64,000 nt of DNA from Penicillium oxalicum (lineage: Eukaryota; Ascomycota; Eurotiomycetes; Eurotiales; Aspergillaceae): the NCBI RefSeq assembly GCF_001723175.1, contig NC_064656.1:2232001-2296000 (forward strand), written 5' to 3'. Position 1 is the first letter of the stretch, and the number at the start of each line of letters is the position of its first letter. Made by a program: the position numbers and the translations under genes. This document shows, piece by piece, positions 34,931 to 46,643 of this stretch. The notes beneath the pieces are model-generated. The model saw only the letters and a list, made by a program, of their open reading frames with translations, searched no databases and was not told the origin of the DNA.

Positions 34931-35165
34931 CTTGCAGGGATAATGCGATTGGTTCTGTATAGATCCGAGGAGAAGCAGAACGTGATTTAACTGACAAAAT
35001 CAGGTCGACCTTGGAGAGCCCTCAACTATGCATGACGGGATCATCCGAATGTTGATTGGCGGGCGGCCAACAGGGGCAGAAAAAAAAAAGGGCGGACGAA
35101 AAACCCAACCCGCTACATGCTCCCACAACAGTTTGAGCTCAACCCCTCACCACATTAAAATCACA
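34931..35165. promoter_or_regulatory. Shared divergent promoter of MZM1 and ZUO1
   Basis: Only 235 bases separate the two ATGs, so the genes must share promoter DNA. An A-rich run lies near 35081-35090. No TATA box is evident. Confidence 0.5.
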
Positions 35166-36644
35166 ATGGCATCTGTCCAGGTTGTCAACGTTTCTCTCCC
35201 GTCCTTGCCCTCGGGCTGGACTGCTGAGAAGGACTTCAAGGCCGTTGGTGCCCTGTCCGCTGCCACTCAGCGCAACATTGAGCCCGTGGGCCCGCACTTC
35301 CTTGCCCACGCCCGCAGAGTACGTCCATCGACTGACTTCAAACCAAACCAATCTGGTGTTGGTTACGGTCACTCCATGTCCATTTGCTAACGGTCTTACA
35401 GAAGCGTCACGCTCGTACTTTTTCTGAGGATGAGCGCATCCAGGCTCAGCAGAACGTTAAGAAGACTGAGGATGAGGAGGATGAGGACATCTCCGAGGAC
35501 GAGGATCCTATGATGCTCGCCCGTGAGGCTAAGGACTGGAAGGTCAGCATTATCAACTTTGAGTATGCGTGAGCATCTTACTAACCTCCGCTCAGGCCCA
35601 GGACCACTACGCCGTTCTTGGTCTGACCAAGTACCGCTGGCGCGCCACCCCCGAGCAGATCAAGCGTGCCCACCGCAAGAAGGTTCTGCGTCACCACCCC
35701 GACAAGAAGGCCGCCATGGGCCAGCGCGATGAGAACGACAACTTCTTCAAGTGCATTCAGAAGGCCACCGAGCTCCTTTTGGACCCCGTCCGCCGTCGTC
35801 AATTCGATTCCGTTGACGAGGCCGCTGATGTCGAGCCACCATCCAAGAAGGAACTCCAGAAGGGCAACTTCTACAAGCTCTGGGGACCTGTCTTCGAGGC
35901 CGAAGGCCGTTTCTCCAACAAGCAACCTGTGCCCAAGCTCGGCGACGAGAATTCCACTCAGGAGGAGGTCGAGACTTTCTACAACTTCTGGTACAACTTT
36001 GACAGCTGGCGCACATTCGAATACCTCGATGAGGACATTCCCGACGACGGTGAGGGCCGTGACCAGAAGCGTCACACCGAGAAGAAGAACGCCAACGCCC
36101 GCCGCAAGCGCAAGTCTGAGGATATCGCCCGCCTGCGCGAGTTGGTGGACGAGTGCCTTGCCCTGGACGAGCGTATCAAGAAGTTCAAGCAGCAGGCTCG
36201 TGCCGGCAAGGATGCCAAGCGCAAGGCCAAGGAGGAGGAGGCCAAGCGTCTGATTGAGGAGCGTGAGCGCGCCAAGGCCGAGGCCGAGGCTGCGAAGAAG
36301 AACGCTGAGGAGGCTGCCAAGGCCGAGCGCGAGGAGAAGAAGAAGGCCAAGGAGGCTGCGAAGAACGCTGCTAAGAAGAACAAGCGTGTTCTCAAGTCCT
36401 CCGTCAAGGACGTCAACTACTTTGCCGACGGCGAGGCTTCTGCCGCCCAGGTCGACGCTGTTCTTGGTGACGTCGAGCTTGTCATGGGCAAGATCGACGT
36501 TGACGAGCTGGCCGAGCTGGCCTCGCGCCCCTGACCGTCGCTGGCAAGGACAGCGGCGCCGTCAAGGCTGCCTGGGCTGACGAGTCCAAGCGCCTTGTCG
36601 AGGCTGGCAAGCTGAAGGAGGGCGAGGTCAAGACTTTTGCTTAA
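35166..36644 (+). CDS. ZUO1: Zuotin, ribosome-associated J-domain co-chaperone, with a broken C-terminal frame
   Basis: Three exons: 35166-35318, 35402-35542 and 35596 onward. The J domain starts at about residue 99 (DHYAVLGLTKYRW) and has the HPD triad at residues 132-134. The zuotin homology domain follows (FYNFWYNFDSWRTFEYLDEDIPDD). Next is the long charged helix that binds rRNA (RKAKEEEAKRLIEERERAKAEAEAAKK). The in-frame stop falls at 36532-36534 after ELASRP, giving 410 residues. The next frame continues without a stop as LTVAGKDSGAVKAAW to GKLKEGEVKTFA and a TAA at 36644, which is the normal zuotin C-terminus. Removing two bases from the CCCC run at about 36528-36531 would read ASRLTVAGKD and give 446 residues. 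I read this as one gene with a +2 lesion or sequence error. Zuotin works with Ssz1 and Ssb at the ribosome exit tunnel. Confidence 0.9.
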
Positions 36645-38109
36645 GATCATAGACTAGGCGCCCATATTGCCTAACTAAAAATGGGTCATGACCGAAAATG
36701 TTCTATAGAGATGAATCAACTTGTGGATATATCATTATTCTTTCAGCCAGTTTTTTTTCATCTGTATCGTGCCCTCGTAATCTCACTCCTGTCACCGTCT
36801 GCAGTCCTGTACCATGTAGGTATGCCATTCTCGTCCGCCTTTGTCTAACCCTGTTTTACATCCTTGCAACGCACCCCAACAAAGTCGGATATAAATGAGT
36901 TCGCCGTCTTTAAAAAAAAAAATCCTGCGCCCTTCTCGCCATCTATTACCTCCTACCTACGCGGTGGAGGCTTCCATCAATTCAAGGTTGCTTGAATAAA
37001 GATAGCTCTGTTCGAGGTAGGATCCATCCTAGGTTTCCACGCCAGACCAGACTGCATCTCTGGAAATAGCCCAGTCCAGCTGGATTCTCTCAATTGATCC
37101 ACCAGACCACCCATCAGTCCCGGCCTAGGGCATGGACTGTGTATGGATGGAAATGGATGAATCTGGGTATTTGATCTGTACGTTTATGTGGAGACCTACA
37201 TGTAGTACATCAATCGGGCAGTGCTGTGGTTGCCTGGCTGGAGGCAGTACCCACGGGCGGAGTAGGGACTACTGACGAGCTTTCCTTTATTTGGTTGGTC
37301 TTTTCGATAGAAATGAGTCGGGTAGGTTCGTATCTAAGGCAGCGATCCCCTTTCCAGTGAGAACTAAATGGTACTGAATAAGTAGGTCATGGGTCATAGA
37401 AAATAGATATGGATGGCGAGTGTCCCAAGTATCCGACGAGGAGCTACCTTATATATTTATGGAAGAACTGATTGAAATAAAATGACGTGTCCTTGGGCTC
37501 AAGATTGCCATCATCTGAACTTGTGATCTTCAGTATCGTGTATTTGATTTAGCTGTATATCTATTTAACTTGCTTCATTTACAGTTTGATCGGACAGTTT
37601 CCTTTTGTCAGATTGATGAAGCACGAGAGTCGAGCACGCGGGCATGTACACTGGATCAATGATTGAATGTAGCGCCGGATAGCCTCCATACTAGTTTTTA
37701 ATGTACCCACCGATACCGCATCCTGTGCGGATCCAAAAGTGGGTGCCTGAGGCATTAAACCAGAGCCGCGAGCCGGCTGGACGAGTCGATGGACTTTTGC
37801 ATTCAGCATTGTCGTCGGGAGAGTCTTCACCTTGTGTCTTCACATGTCGAGTATGGCCCCTGATTTCAATCCGTATCACGCGTCTGACATACGCGACATT
37901 CTGAATTTTTTCCAGATTTCTCATCGTCAACATGATGTCCCCTTTCAATGTTCAGATGCACCACTCTATCGAAGGACGTGGATATCTGACCGACTGCATG
38001 GAATACGCACACTGGGCCACGATCGGGACCGGGTGAGACCCACAGCTGGCCTGATCATCTGGACGGAGCAACTCCAGCCGGCCCCTCTCTGGGGCTGGAA
38101 CTGTACAAC
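36645..38109. other. Intergenic region
   Basis: About 1.5 kb: 3' region of ZUO1 and promoter of the C2H2 factor. It is AT-rich in its middle part. Overlapping short frames near 37580-38110 have no domain. No gene is recognised. Confidence 0.55.
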
Positions 38110-40017
38110 ATGACTCTCCGCCAAATTTCCTCCGTCAAACATCACCGCACCATAATGAACCTGGACGGCGAAGCGGACAGACTCGACTACATCACAGGAT
38201 ATGAGGGGTTTCTTCATGATCCGTCTTGGCCGGGGGCCACGACCGAGCTGGACCAGGCCGAGAACTTTCCACCGGAGAGTTTTCATTTAGACAACTCCGC
38301 CTTTGGTGCAGGGGGTCTGTTCGGTACCCCGCATCCATTGGACACCTCCGATCTATGCTTTCAGGGAGCCTCATACGAGATGGCTGGCGCCAATGGGCCG
38401 CCGATGCAATCCATGTTTGGAGATCATGATTTAGGAACGTATAGTTTCCCGGCCTCGGTGACCTCCTTGGATGGATTTTCTGATGCGATGCATGCGCTGT
38501 CCGGCACGACGAGTCCCGGGAACGGACTGTCGCAGGGGACCGGCACGCCAGATGCGCAGATCCACGATGCACAGTCGTGGACGTGGGAGTCAAGTCCCGG
38601 GGTGACTGACTTTACCACCTCTGCTTCGGCGCCTGACGTGAATGTTGGACTAGGTTCCGCTTCGTTGACCCAGCATCAACAACCAGCCCCGGCCCGACGG
38701 ACCGGGAATGGCCTGCCGCGACGTCGCAGTCGATATCTCGTATCGCGACCCGCGGAGAGAAGCTCGCCGATTCAGATGCCCGCCGCAAGAGAGATGGATC
38801 CCATGCAGCGGTGGCAAGAATCGCCGCCCGAGGACGAACCGGCGTCCCTCACGGCGATCATGAATGCCATGGATGAGATGCCGGCTCGTGATAGTCCGCG
38901 GGCATCACTCGGTGCTCGACCGACCGAAGCATTCCAGCATCATCGCCAGTCCAGGTCGATTGGCAGTGTCGATTTGAGCGCATCATCTGCGGACTCGGTG
39001 TGCTCCTCCGCGGGCCGATCGACGTCCCAGAGTAGTCGGAGTCGCAGTCGTCGACCCAAAGGGCGCGTCGTCAAGAGTAAAGTCAAGCCGTGGAATGATA
39101 CCAAACCCCGAGTCTTCTGTTGCACCTTCTGCTGTGATCGCTTCCGAAGCAAGTACGATTGGGTGCGCCACGAGAAATCCCTCCATCTCAGCCTTGAGGC
39201 GTGGTATTGTGCGCCCCTAGGTCCATCCGTGTTTTCAGAGACCACTGGTCAAAATCACTGCGCCTGGTGTAGTATCCCCAATCCGTCCCGGGAGCACCTT
39301 CGGGATGAACACCACATTGAAGAATGCCAGAACCTATCCAAGTCGTCCCGCTCGTTCCGTCGAAAAGATCATTTGGTCCAACATCTTCGACACGTGCACC
39401 AGGTCAATACGGTCCCATGCATTGACAGCTGGAAGACGGAGATGAAAAATATCACTTCCCGATGTGGATTTTGCGATCAACGCCTCCATGACTGGGAAGA
39501 ACGGATCGAACATCTGAGTGACCATTTCCGTTCCGGATATACGATGAAAGACTGGCAAGGCGATCATGGCTTCCCGTCGGCCGTCACCGCACAATTGAGA
39601 AACGCATTCCCACCATACCTGATTGGCGCCGAATCCGAGAGCCTGATCCCGTTTTCCTCTACCAGCGCCGACGTGCGTGACCATTACGCGCAGATGTCCA
39701 GCAGAGTCCACGTTCCCAAGGAAGCCGAGACCAGTGGACCAGAGGTGGCCCCGGCGGGCGCCTCGGGGGATCTTGTCAAATCCCAATTCGACAGTTTTCT
39801 GGGCAATTTCACCCGCCATTTAGGCCAATTTGCGCGAGAACAGATGCAAAAGGGGGTGATTCCCACGGACGAAATGTTCCAACAAGAAGCCCGTAAGGTG
39901 ATTTATGACTGCGAAGATGCCTGGGATCAGACGATCGCCGATAACCCCGAGTGGCTGTCGACGTTCCGGCAGTTGCATTGTGGGGAGAAGCAATCGGGGT
40001 CTGGCTCGAACGGATAG
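38110..40017 (+). CDS. C2H2 zinc-finger transcription factor
   Basis: One uninterrupted frame of 635 residues. A second in-frame ATG at 38155 (MNLDGEADRLDY) is an equally likely start and would give 620. The first ~310 residues are low complexity (Ser, Pro, Gly rich) with a basic patch RRRSRYLVSRP. A Ser/Arg stretch (SSRSRSRRPKGRVVKSKVKPW) leads to the zinc-finger region: CCTFCCDRFRSKYDWVRHEKSLH, then an irregular finger with CAWCSIPNPSREHLRDEHHIEEC, a FRRKDHLVQHLRHVH segment, and CGFCDQRLHDWEERIEHLSDHF. These are the diverged fingers of a well-known fungal C2H2 family whose members end with a helical domain. Here that domain includes GNFTRHLGQFAREQMQKGVIPTDEMFQQEARKVIYDCEDAWDQT. Targets are unknown. 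The product is presumably nuclear. Confidence 0.88.
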   Translation: MTLRQISSVKHHRTIMNLDGEADRLDYITGYEGFLHDPSWPGATTELDQAENFPPESFHLDNSAFGAGGLFGTPHPLDTSDLCFQGASYEMAGANGPPMQSMFGDHDLGTYSFPASVTSLDGFSDAMHALSGTTSPGNGLSQGTGTPDAQIHDAQSWTWESSPGVTDFTTSASAPDVNVGLGSASLTQHQQPAPARRTGNGLPRRRSRYLVSRPAERSSPIQMPAAREMDPMQRWQESPPEDEPASLTAIMNAMDEMPARDSPRASLGARPTEAFQHHRQSRSIGSVDLSASSADSVCSSAGRSTSQSSRSRSRRPKGRVVKSKVKPWNDTKPRVFCCTFCCDRFRSKYDWVRHEKSLHLSLEAWYCAPLGPSVFSETTGQNHCAWCSIPNPSREHLRDEHHIEECQNLSKSSRSFRRKDHLVQHLRHVHQVNTVPCIDSWKTEMKNITSRCGFCDQRLHDWEERIEHLSDHFRSGYTMKDWQGDHGFPSAVTAQLRNAFPPYLIGAESESLIPFSSTSADVRDHYAQMSSRVHVPKEAETSGPEVAPAGASGDLVKSQFDSFLGNFTRHLGQFAREQMQKGVIPTDEMFQQEARKVIYDCEDAWDQTIADNPEWLSTFRQLHCGEKQSGSGSNG

Positions 40018-41934
40018 AGGGAATCCAATCCGTGAATCTGGATGGATGTTGGGCTGTCCCTCTTTCCTCTCGATGTAAACTCCGTTTTCGATTGACCTCT
40101 ACAAAAGAGAGGCCATCCCTCAGCCCAGTTACCTCACACTCAATAAAAAGGGCCTACGTTGACCTACATTCACAACAATGAGCAGCTGCTATCTTCAGAT
40201 GGGGATAATTGTATGCGTAGCACTTCCAAAGATCGCTGATCCCCACGGATATTCCCGCTCACGCCCCTGCATCGGAATGCCCTGTCAGGTCTGCATGTGT
40301 CCTATCCAACAACCAATCAACCAATCTTAGTCGCTGAAAACCATCTTCAAACAGATACCATAGTATTTGCGAAAGGTACTACCGCTCACTTTCCGAGTAT
40401 GAGTACTATCTTCAAACGAGGAAATTCACACTGAGTCCTACTCTCTTCCCCCTCGAACCAACAGCGCAATCATAATCGAACGAGAAAAACGTGAACGACT
40501 AGTTTGATCCCTAAGAAGTATTTGACTCATCGTCCCATTCCATCCGCGAGTGACATCCCTCGTGAAAGGAAAAGAAATCGTCAGCAAAGAACTCCCTCCT
40601 CCCCCCGTCATGCTCCAGCCATGTATTCCTCGAATGAATTGCCTTGATCAACATATCTCAAGGTTGTGAGATCGGGAAAAGAAGGGCCTTGCTGTGTTCG
40701 AAAGACAACTTTGCATAACCCATCACGGAACGGAATGTCGTTCTTGACATGCTATTTCACCGTATTGTGCGAAGTGGAAAACAGCCCGAAGCACTCTGAT
40801 GATGCTTGATAAGAATCTTTAAAGCATAGTTTTTGTGATCTACAGGGACATCGGGTTTGAGAATGTAGAAGGCCTCCCCACAGAGGAGGCTTATAAGCTA
40901 TTTACCAGTTATGTTCAAGCAGGTCAAATGGAAGAAGCCTTTCTATTGGAGATACACGTAGGATGTCATTTTTTAGAAATCGCAGGATACGATCGCCGGT
41001 GGAGAAGCCAGGTCCTGACTCTTGTCCGGCAGGGGCCGGAGAAGGCGGAATTTTGTGCTGAAACCACAGGAGGAAGTCTCTTTTCGTGATGAATACAAAA
41101 ATGATCGGCCCTTTTGACGATGACGCGGCGATCTTCTTGGTTCCTGTGGCCCGCAACAGCTCCAAGGGTAGTAATCTCGACTAGGAAGACTATGTAAGAA
41201 ACCGTGCATTTCCATTGCAGGCCAGATACCTTTGTGAAGTTGCTTTTGTGAATGTTTATTAGCCCGCTTGCCCTCTGATTATCTGCCTCTGTTTGATCAT
41301 GACTATCATTCAGACTATTTCCCCGAGTGCAAAAGGGAAAACCAAATGTGAGACAGTGACGGGGAAAAGAAAGCAGGGGGTGGTGGTGAATAGGAAGATA
41401 TGCGTGAAAGTGATTACGCGTCTTACCCACCCTTCGTTATGGTGCTGTGCCTGAGGCAGGATCTCCGGTTGGATTGGTGCGTAAACATCGGTGCAGACTG
41501 TCGCTTTATAGACTGAGCCTTGGAGCATCGAACTCGGGACACCTTGGACTTGACATCTTTCTTTCCTTTTTCTCTCACACTGCTTCTCTTTTTCAATTCG
41601 AAATCAACTTCGCTGGCCGTGGTTGGAACTCAGTCCCATTCAAAATCTCCGACTGGTACCAGTGGTAAGTTCCACGATCTCAACTCGACCACTATTCCCC
41701 TCTGGTGAGTCTACTTGCTAATGATGTCTTCAGATACTTCTCAACACGGGCATACTATTCATCTTTCGTTTGCCAAAAACCAAAATCCAAAAGCCAAAAA
41801 GCCCCATCCAGTCAAGACATATATACCTAGTGTCTTTCTCACTCTTACTCTCCCTCTTAAACTGGTCGCATCTCCTCTCTTTTCCACCCACAATCAAATC
41901 CCCCCCATTGACCATCCTTATCTCATCATCCAAA
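40018..41934. other. Intergenic region
   Basis: About 1.9 kb. Frames of about 85-155 codons on both strands at 40835-41430 overlap one another and show no family signature. The CT-rich stretch from about 41820 to 41934 is the leader of the next gene. Confidence 0.5.
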
Positions 41935-42306
41935 ATGCCGACCTCTACTCTCATTCTCACTCTCGCCGCCCTCTCCCTCACCACCAATGCATTCCCCCTC
42001 TTCTCGCGAGACCTCCAATGGTCTTTCAACTTCTTTCCCACCGACGCCTGCAACGGCACCAGTGAACTCCACATCGGCAGCGGCAGTACGGGATGTCGCG
42101 CCGACCTGGGCAGCGTCGCATCCGCGTATACGCTGAACATGGTCCCGGATGGCTGTCGCATCGAGTTTTACGATAATACCATGTGCGACCGCGCCGAGTT
42201 GTCGGATCTGGCGGGGCCAATGACTCGTCTGCAGGTCTGCCGGGTGCCGAATTTGCATCGTCGGTATGCCTCGTATCAGGTCACTTGTGGGCATGTGGAT
42301 GTTTGA
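41935..42306 (+). CDS. Small secreted six-cysteine protein
   Basis: Single exon of 123 residues. The frame is open for 55 codons upstream, but the ATG at 41935 begins a clear signal peptide (STLILTLAALSLTTNA, about residues 1-19), so that start is chosen. The mature part holds exactly six cysteines (DACNG, TGCRAD, DGCRIE, TMCDRA, QVCRVP, VTCGHV), enough for three disulfides. The spacing is even and unlike hydrophobins or CFEM domains. One N-glycosylation site (NGTS) is present. I do not recognise the family. It may be a secreted structural or effector-like protein of unknown role. Confidence 0.75.
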   Translation: MPTSTLILTLAALSLTTNAFPLFSRDLQWSFNFFPTDACNGTSELHIGSGSTGCRADLGSVASAYTLNMVPDGCRIEFYDNTMCDRAELSDLAGPMTRLQVCRVPNLHRRYASYQVTCGHVDV

Positions 42307-44018
42307 GTGCGATGGGGGGTGGAGGATTCCTGGGGAAAGGGTCGTGCTTTTGATCGGCTCGAAAGGGAATCTGATTCAAGGGGCGAAACAAAGAAATCGC
42401 TTGAATGATTGGTTAGACCTGGATTTTGTTGAGAGAATTTTTGTGTGATGCTCCAGGCTGGTTCCTGGTTGAGCGATGGTGCGACTTGATGAATTGCTTT
42501 TTATGATTTGGGATGGTGCAATGGTGCGAACGAAAAGACTGGTTCTTTTTCTTTTTCTTTCTATTCAGGCAATCAAATGACTTGATAAGCCACACTATTT
42601 GGAATACTTTTCAATCGACACTCCACTACACAAGAGCGCTGTAGAACTGATGTGCGCTTCTTGCTCATCATAATGCATATGCACTGGTATCACCCCAGTC
42701 CAAGTGCAAGATCCAAGTTCGCCAAACTGCGGGGGCGGGTATGCCAGTATTCAGAGATTCGGCAGTCGTCCATCATTCAAGAGTGAGACGCGCGGCAATG
42801 TATACAAGGCCATGTGAAACGAGTCATCGTTTCTGCACATGCAGGACGGGCAAAAAAAATTAGGACCGATTGGCGACCTGATGGATGCACCCGCAGAAAA
42901 ACCTCAAACGGGTTTCCTGATTTTATCCGCCAATCAAGGCGACAAGCCTCATGGAAGTTTATTCTCTGCGTGCAGATCCTGTCCCAAAAAGAGTGGAGTT
43001 TCGTGGAAGAGGGAAAAGGGCGAGGAGTGCGTTTCAGCCATGCTTTGGCCTGGTCGTCCGATCATCTACGAATCCGACCAGGCACTTTGAATACATGGCG
43101 TCAATGACCGCCGTCGAGATCTGCGCTTCAAGAATCTGTGAACACCAGACGAATGCAAGACAGACCTTTTCTATCCGACACGATGTGTCCATCATGAGGT
43201 GTCAGGTGACTCGAGGTAACAACGACTCTACGACCGGAACATCCGGCCGGACGAAGATCTTGGAATGGAGGGTCCGGGATGACGAATTCACACCCTGAAA
43301 TCGATTTGTATCGTCATACATTGAATCTGCAACTCTATCTGTCATTGGAACTCTCCAGATGCCGACGCATTTTGGTCGACGTGCCGGAATCCCAGGTTCA
43401 GACTGTAGGAGTCACCTTGGAAACAGGCCGGCTTTCCCAGCACGCAAACCAACGGGGGGGTTCCCGTGGCCCACTGCAGGATGTGACTGGTTCTAAGCAG
43501 ATGCCGAAGTAACTCATTTGCAAATACAGGGCTACACCATCTCAGAGATGGATTGCACCAATTTCCACATTGACTCCCCTTCCATCCATCCCTGAAGTAA
43601 TGTGACGCACTGGGTGTACAGCAGTCCTGTTCGTCTGGGAAGAAAGGGCCAGGGGAGAGGAGGGGGTAAGGTCTTCTGATCACATTCGCCGAATAAGAAT
43701 CCCAAGGTCGAGGGAGATGCAAAGGGGAACATTGATGAAGAAGACACTAAATACCGGCTCCATTCCACGCAATGATTCGATCGTTCCTCGCCCTCGTTCG
43801 ATGTCGCAACTATCAATGTGGTGTCCCCTGATGATCCAAGTTGCAAGGGGGTTCGCTCTCGGCCCAAACCGGCATCGCTTCGCAGCATCCCTGGAATCGC
43901 TGAAAACGGACATGACCTGTATGATGTCAATACTTCGCTCAAAATTTGTGCTGTTAGCTTTTTGTATTCCTCAACTAACAACATCGCGGGGGTAGGTTTT
44001 TGAAGAGATTGGAGAAAT
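42307..44018. other. Intergenic region
   Basis: About 1.7 kb. Overlapping frames of 80-125 codons at 42814-43300 and 43342-43995 have no recognisable domain. It contains the promoter of the SNG1-type gene. Confidence 0.5.
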
Positions 44019-45582
44019 ATGATAGCCGACAAGGAGACCATCGTGGCTGAGCCGCCAGCGCCCGTCTCGTTCTTTGACCCGACACTGAAGGATGTTCGAC
44101 GACGGGTATACTTTCAATGGTGTCGCATCGGTAAGGCTCAAAACATCCAATCTGCTTTTCTGTACTTCCAAGCTTGAGAGGCTGGGGATTCTTTTTTTTT
44201 TTCAAAGATGCTAATGATTCACTAGTGTTGATCCTCTGCATCTTTGTCCTGGCAGTTCTCTCAATATACTGGGGCGTGCAGTATGAAACTGAACGCAAGC
44301 TGGACTCCCTCAAGGTCTGGGTCGTCGATTTTGATGGCAAGACGGACAACTACCGGACGAGCGATCCTGTCGTTGGTCCAGCAGTGATCAACATTGCCCA
44401 GCAATTCACCGACTCGCAAGGCGAACATCTCGGCTATGTCATCAAGGACGCCGGCGAGTTTGACAACGACTTCTGGGCTGTCCGACAGGCCATATATGAT
44501 GAAAAGGCCTATGCGGCGGTGATTGTGAATCCCAACGCGACTGCCCTCCTACGCGGTGCCGTCAGCCAGCAAAACTCGAGCTACGAACCCTCTGGCGCTA
44601 TTCAGTCCGTGATCATCTCCGCCCGAGACGAGACGACCTACGCGAATTATGTGTCTCCTGGGTTGGCCAAATTTCAAACCGCTGTTTTGACATCCTTTGG
44701 TCCACAATGGGTGCAACAACTAGTTGCCAACACCACGGAGCTCAGCTCCATTCCCCCACAGGCAATCAACCCGGCCATCGGCTTCACCAATGTTGACCTT
44801 CGCCCATTCTCACCGGCCGTGGCCGCTCCCGCCGTCACTATCGGACTCATCTACCTCATCATCATCGCCTTCTTCACCTTCCCCTTTATAATGCCGATTC
44901 ACGCGCAACTCATCAAACCCTCGTCCACCCATGCTCCCTTGAAAATGAGCCAGTGGCTCATATGGCGAATCTGCTCCAACATTGCCGCTTATTTCTTCCT
45001 CAGCCTCTTCTACAGTCTGGTCAGCTTGGCCTTCCAGATTCCATTCGCGAACTCGCCCGCCCCGGATACTCTCACTGCGCAAAATGCGAATGCATACGGC
45101 AATGGCTCATTCGTCGTCTTTTGGATGTTGAACTGGGTGGGGATGGCGGCACTAGGGTTCCCGTGTGAAAATATGGCCATGATCTTGGGGTTCCCATGGA
45201 GTTCGCTCTTTTTGATCTTCTGGGTCATTACTAATGTGGCGACGGGATTTTATCCCTTGGACCTGGCGAATGTGTTTTATCGATGGGGCTATGCGTGGCC
45301 GTTGCACCGAAGTATGTTGACTTTTTCCTCTCTCTCACGCACACACACACGCACACGTCGCGATGTTTTTTTTTTTTTTTTTTGAAAATCGCCGGTTCTT
45401 CCTGCTGACTGCTTCCTTCTCATAATCTAGTTGTGGAGGCGATTCGCACCATCATCTTCGGAACTCATTCGCGAATTGGACTCGATTTCGGAATCTTGTT
45501 CATTTGGGTTGCCATGTCTATTGCCTTCTTCCCCGTGGCAAGCTTCATCATGCGCTGGAAGATGAGGCGCGGATGGGCGTAA
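44019..45582 (+). CDS. SNG1-type (DUF3533) membrane protein
   Basis: Three exons: 44019-44130, 44226-45311 and 45431-45582, giving 449 residues. The start ATG follows a stop in the same frame. The cytosolic N-terminus ends FDPTLKDVRRRVYFQWCR and runs into a first membrane helix (VLILCIFVLAVLSIYWGV). A long extracytosolic domain follows, with FGKT-like DFDGKTDNYRTSDPVVGPAV, LGYVIKDAGEF and AAVIVNPNATALL. At least five more membrane helices come after it, including APAVTIGLIYLIIIAFFTFPFI and the final FGILFIWVAMSIAFFPVASF. This is the architecture of the fungal nitrosoguanidine-resistance protein SNG1 family, distantly related to ABC-2-like membrane proteins. The biochemical role is unsettled; yeast SNG1 affects drug resistance and plasma-membrane lipid asymmetry. 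Intron 2 has a CA repeat and a long T run. Confidence 0.85.
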
Positions 45583-46008
45583 ATGGTGCATGTGACCTGC
45601 AAATCACTCTGATCGCACTCCAGCTTCAATGCCGAGACCTCATGGCGTTGTCTTCTTCCAATGCTCATATTACCTGCGAACATAACCTCTAGTGCAGGGC
45701 ACCCTTGATTGACTCTGTTGTCATGCACATACTTTTTCTATCTTGTGATATTTGTGGCCCTTGTCATTAATGGTTTAATCCTAATTTTATCCAACCACAC
45801 CCATGATGTGTTCCATTTTCTCTTTTGCAAAGGAAAGAGAGTCTCAATTACGATATTTAAAGAGTCTCACCACCATATTGTAAATGAAACGATCGTATTT
45901 GCAGCTGTTTTGTGTCTATGGACTCCCATCTCTCCTCAAGTCAACCCAAATCAAAAGTCTGACCATCCTCACCTAGCTTTCTAGTAGCCTCCTTATCCAA
46001 ACCCCCAA
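45583..46008. other. Convergent 3' region
   Basis: 426 AT-rich bases between the SNG1-type gene and con-6. No gene is seen. Confidence 0.6.
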
Positions 46009-46643
46009 TCACTCCACCGGCTCACCCATCTCATCCAATTTATGCTGCGCTCTCTCCTTCCCACCCTGCGAAACCCTTGGGTTATGCACGGCCCTAGATC
46101 TCGTTAGCAGCGACTCTGTTTACGTCTTTTCTCCGCAAAGACACCAGTTTCAACAAGGCCTCCCCCCCCTTCTTTTCTCCCCCTCTTCACGTGGTGGGAA
46201 CACGTGAGACAGAGAGAGAGAGAGAGAGGCAGGGGGCAAGAAGAGAAAGTACGTACGCTTTCAGGCCCCGCTTCACATTCTCCTCGTGCCGCTCGTTGTA
46301 GGGATGCTCTTCGTCGCTGCTGTATTGGGGTTGACCGCTCTGGCGCTCGTGCTCGTGTTCGGCGTGGGACAACTTGGTGACTTCTTCTTGGGCGTGGGCG
46401 CGAGCCTCGCTGGAATTGCGTGGGTTATGGGCGGCTCTGTTGAGAGGAAATAGATCAGGGGTGAGATGTTGCCAGGTGGGTTTGTGGAATTGCTGCAGTA
46501 GATATCCCAGGGGGAGGGAGGGGGGTTTCCAAGGCAAGGTAGTGATGGGGAATTGAGACTGAGAAAAACGGGTTTGAGGTTTTGTATACTTACGCTTTAT
46601 ATCCGCGCAGTCTATTCTCTTCACTTCCCGTATGACGGGCCAT
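46009..46643 (-). CDS. con-6: Conidiation-specific protein 6 homologue
   Basis: Three exons on the minus strand: 46643-46594, 46436-46257 and 46093-46009, giving 104 residues. All junctions split a GC-N alanine codon in the same way. The protein has two copies of the CON-6 repeat. The first is ENRLRGYKAAAHNPRNSSEARAHAQEEV; the second is ENVKRGLKAAVHNPRVSQGGKERAQHKLDEM. Each matches the N-x-x-x-G-x-K-A-x-x-x-N-P form of the family. A Glu/His-rich spacer lies between them. CON-6 proteins are small, hydrophilic and abundant in conidia; they are thought to be degraded in germination. The exon boundaries inside both repeats support the model. A GA microsatellite (about 46210-46228) lies in intron 2. 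Confidence 0.88.

Noticed and set aside
40835..41430. Frames on both strands in the 40-41.9 kb gap
   Set aside because: Mutually overlapping, no motif, no leader or splice structure.
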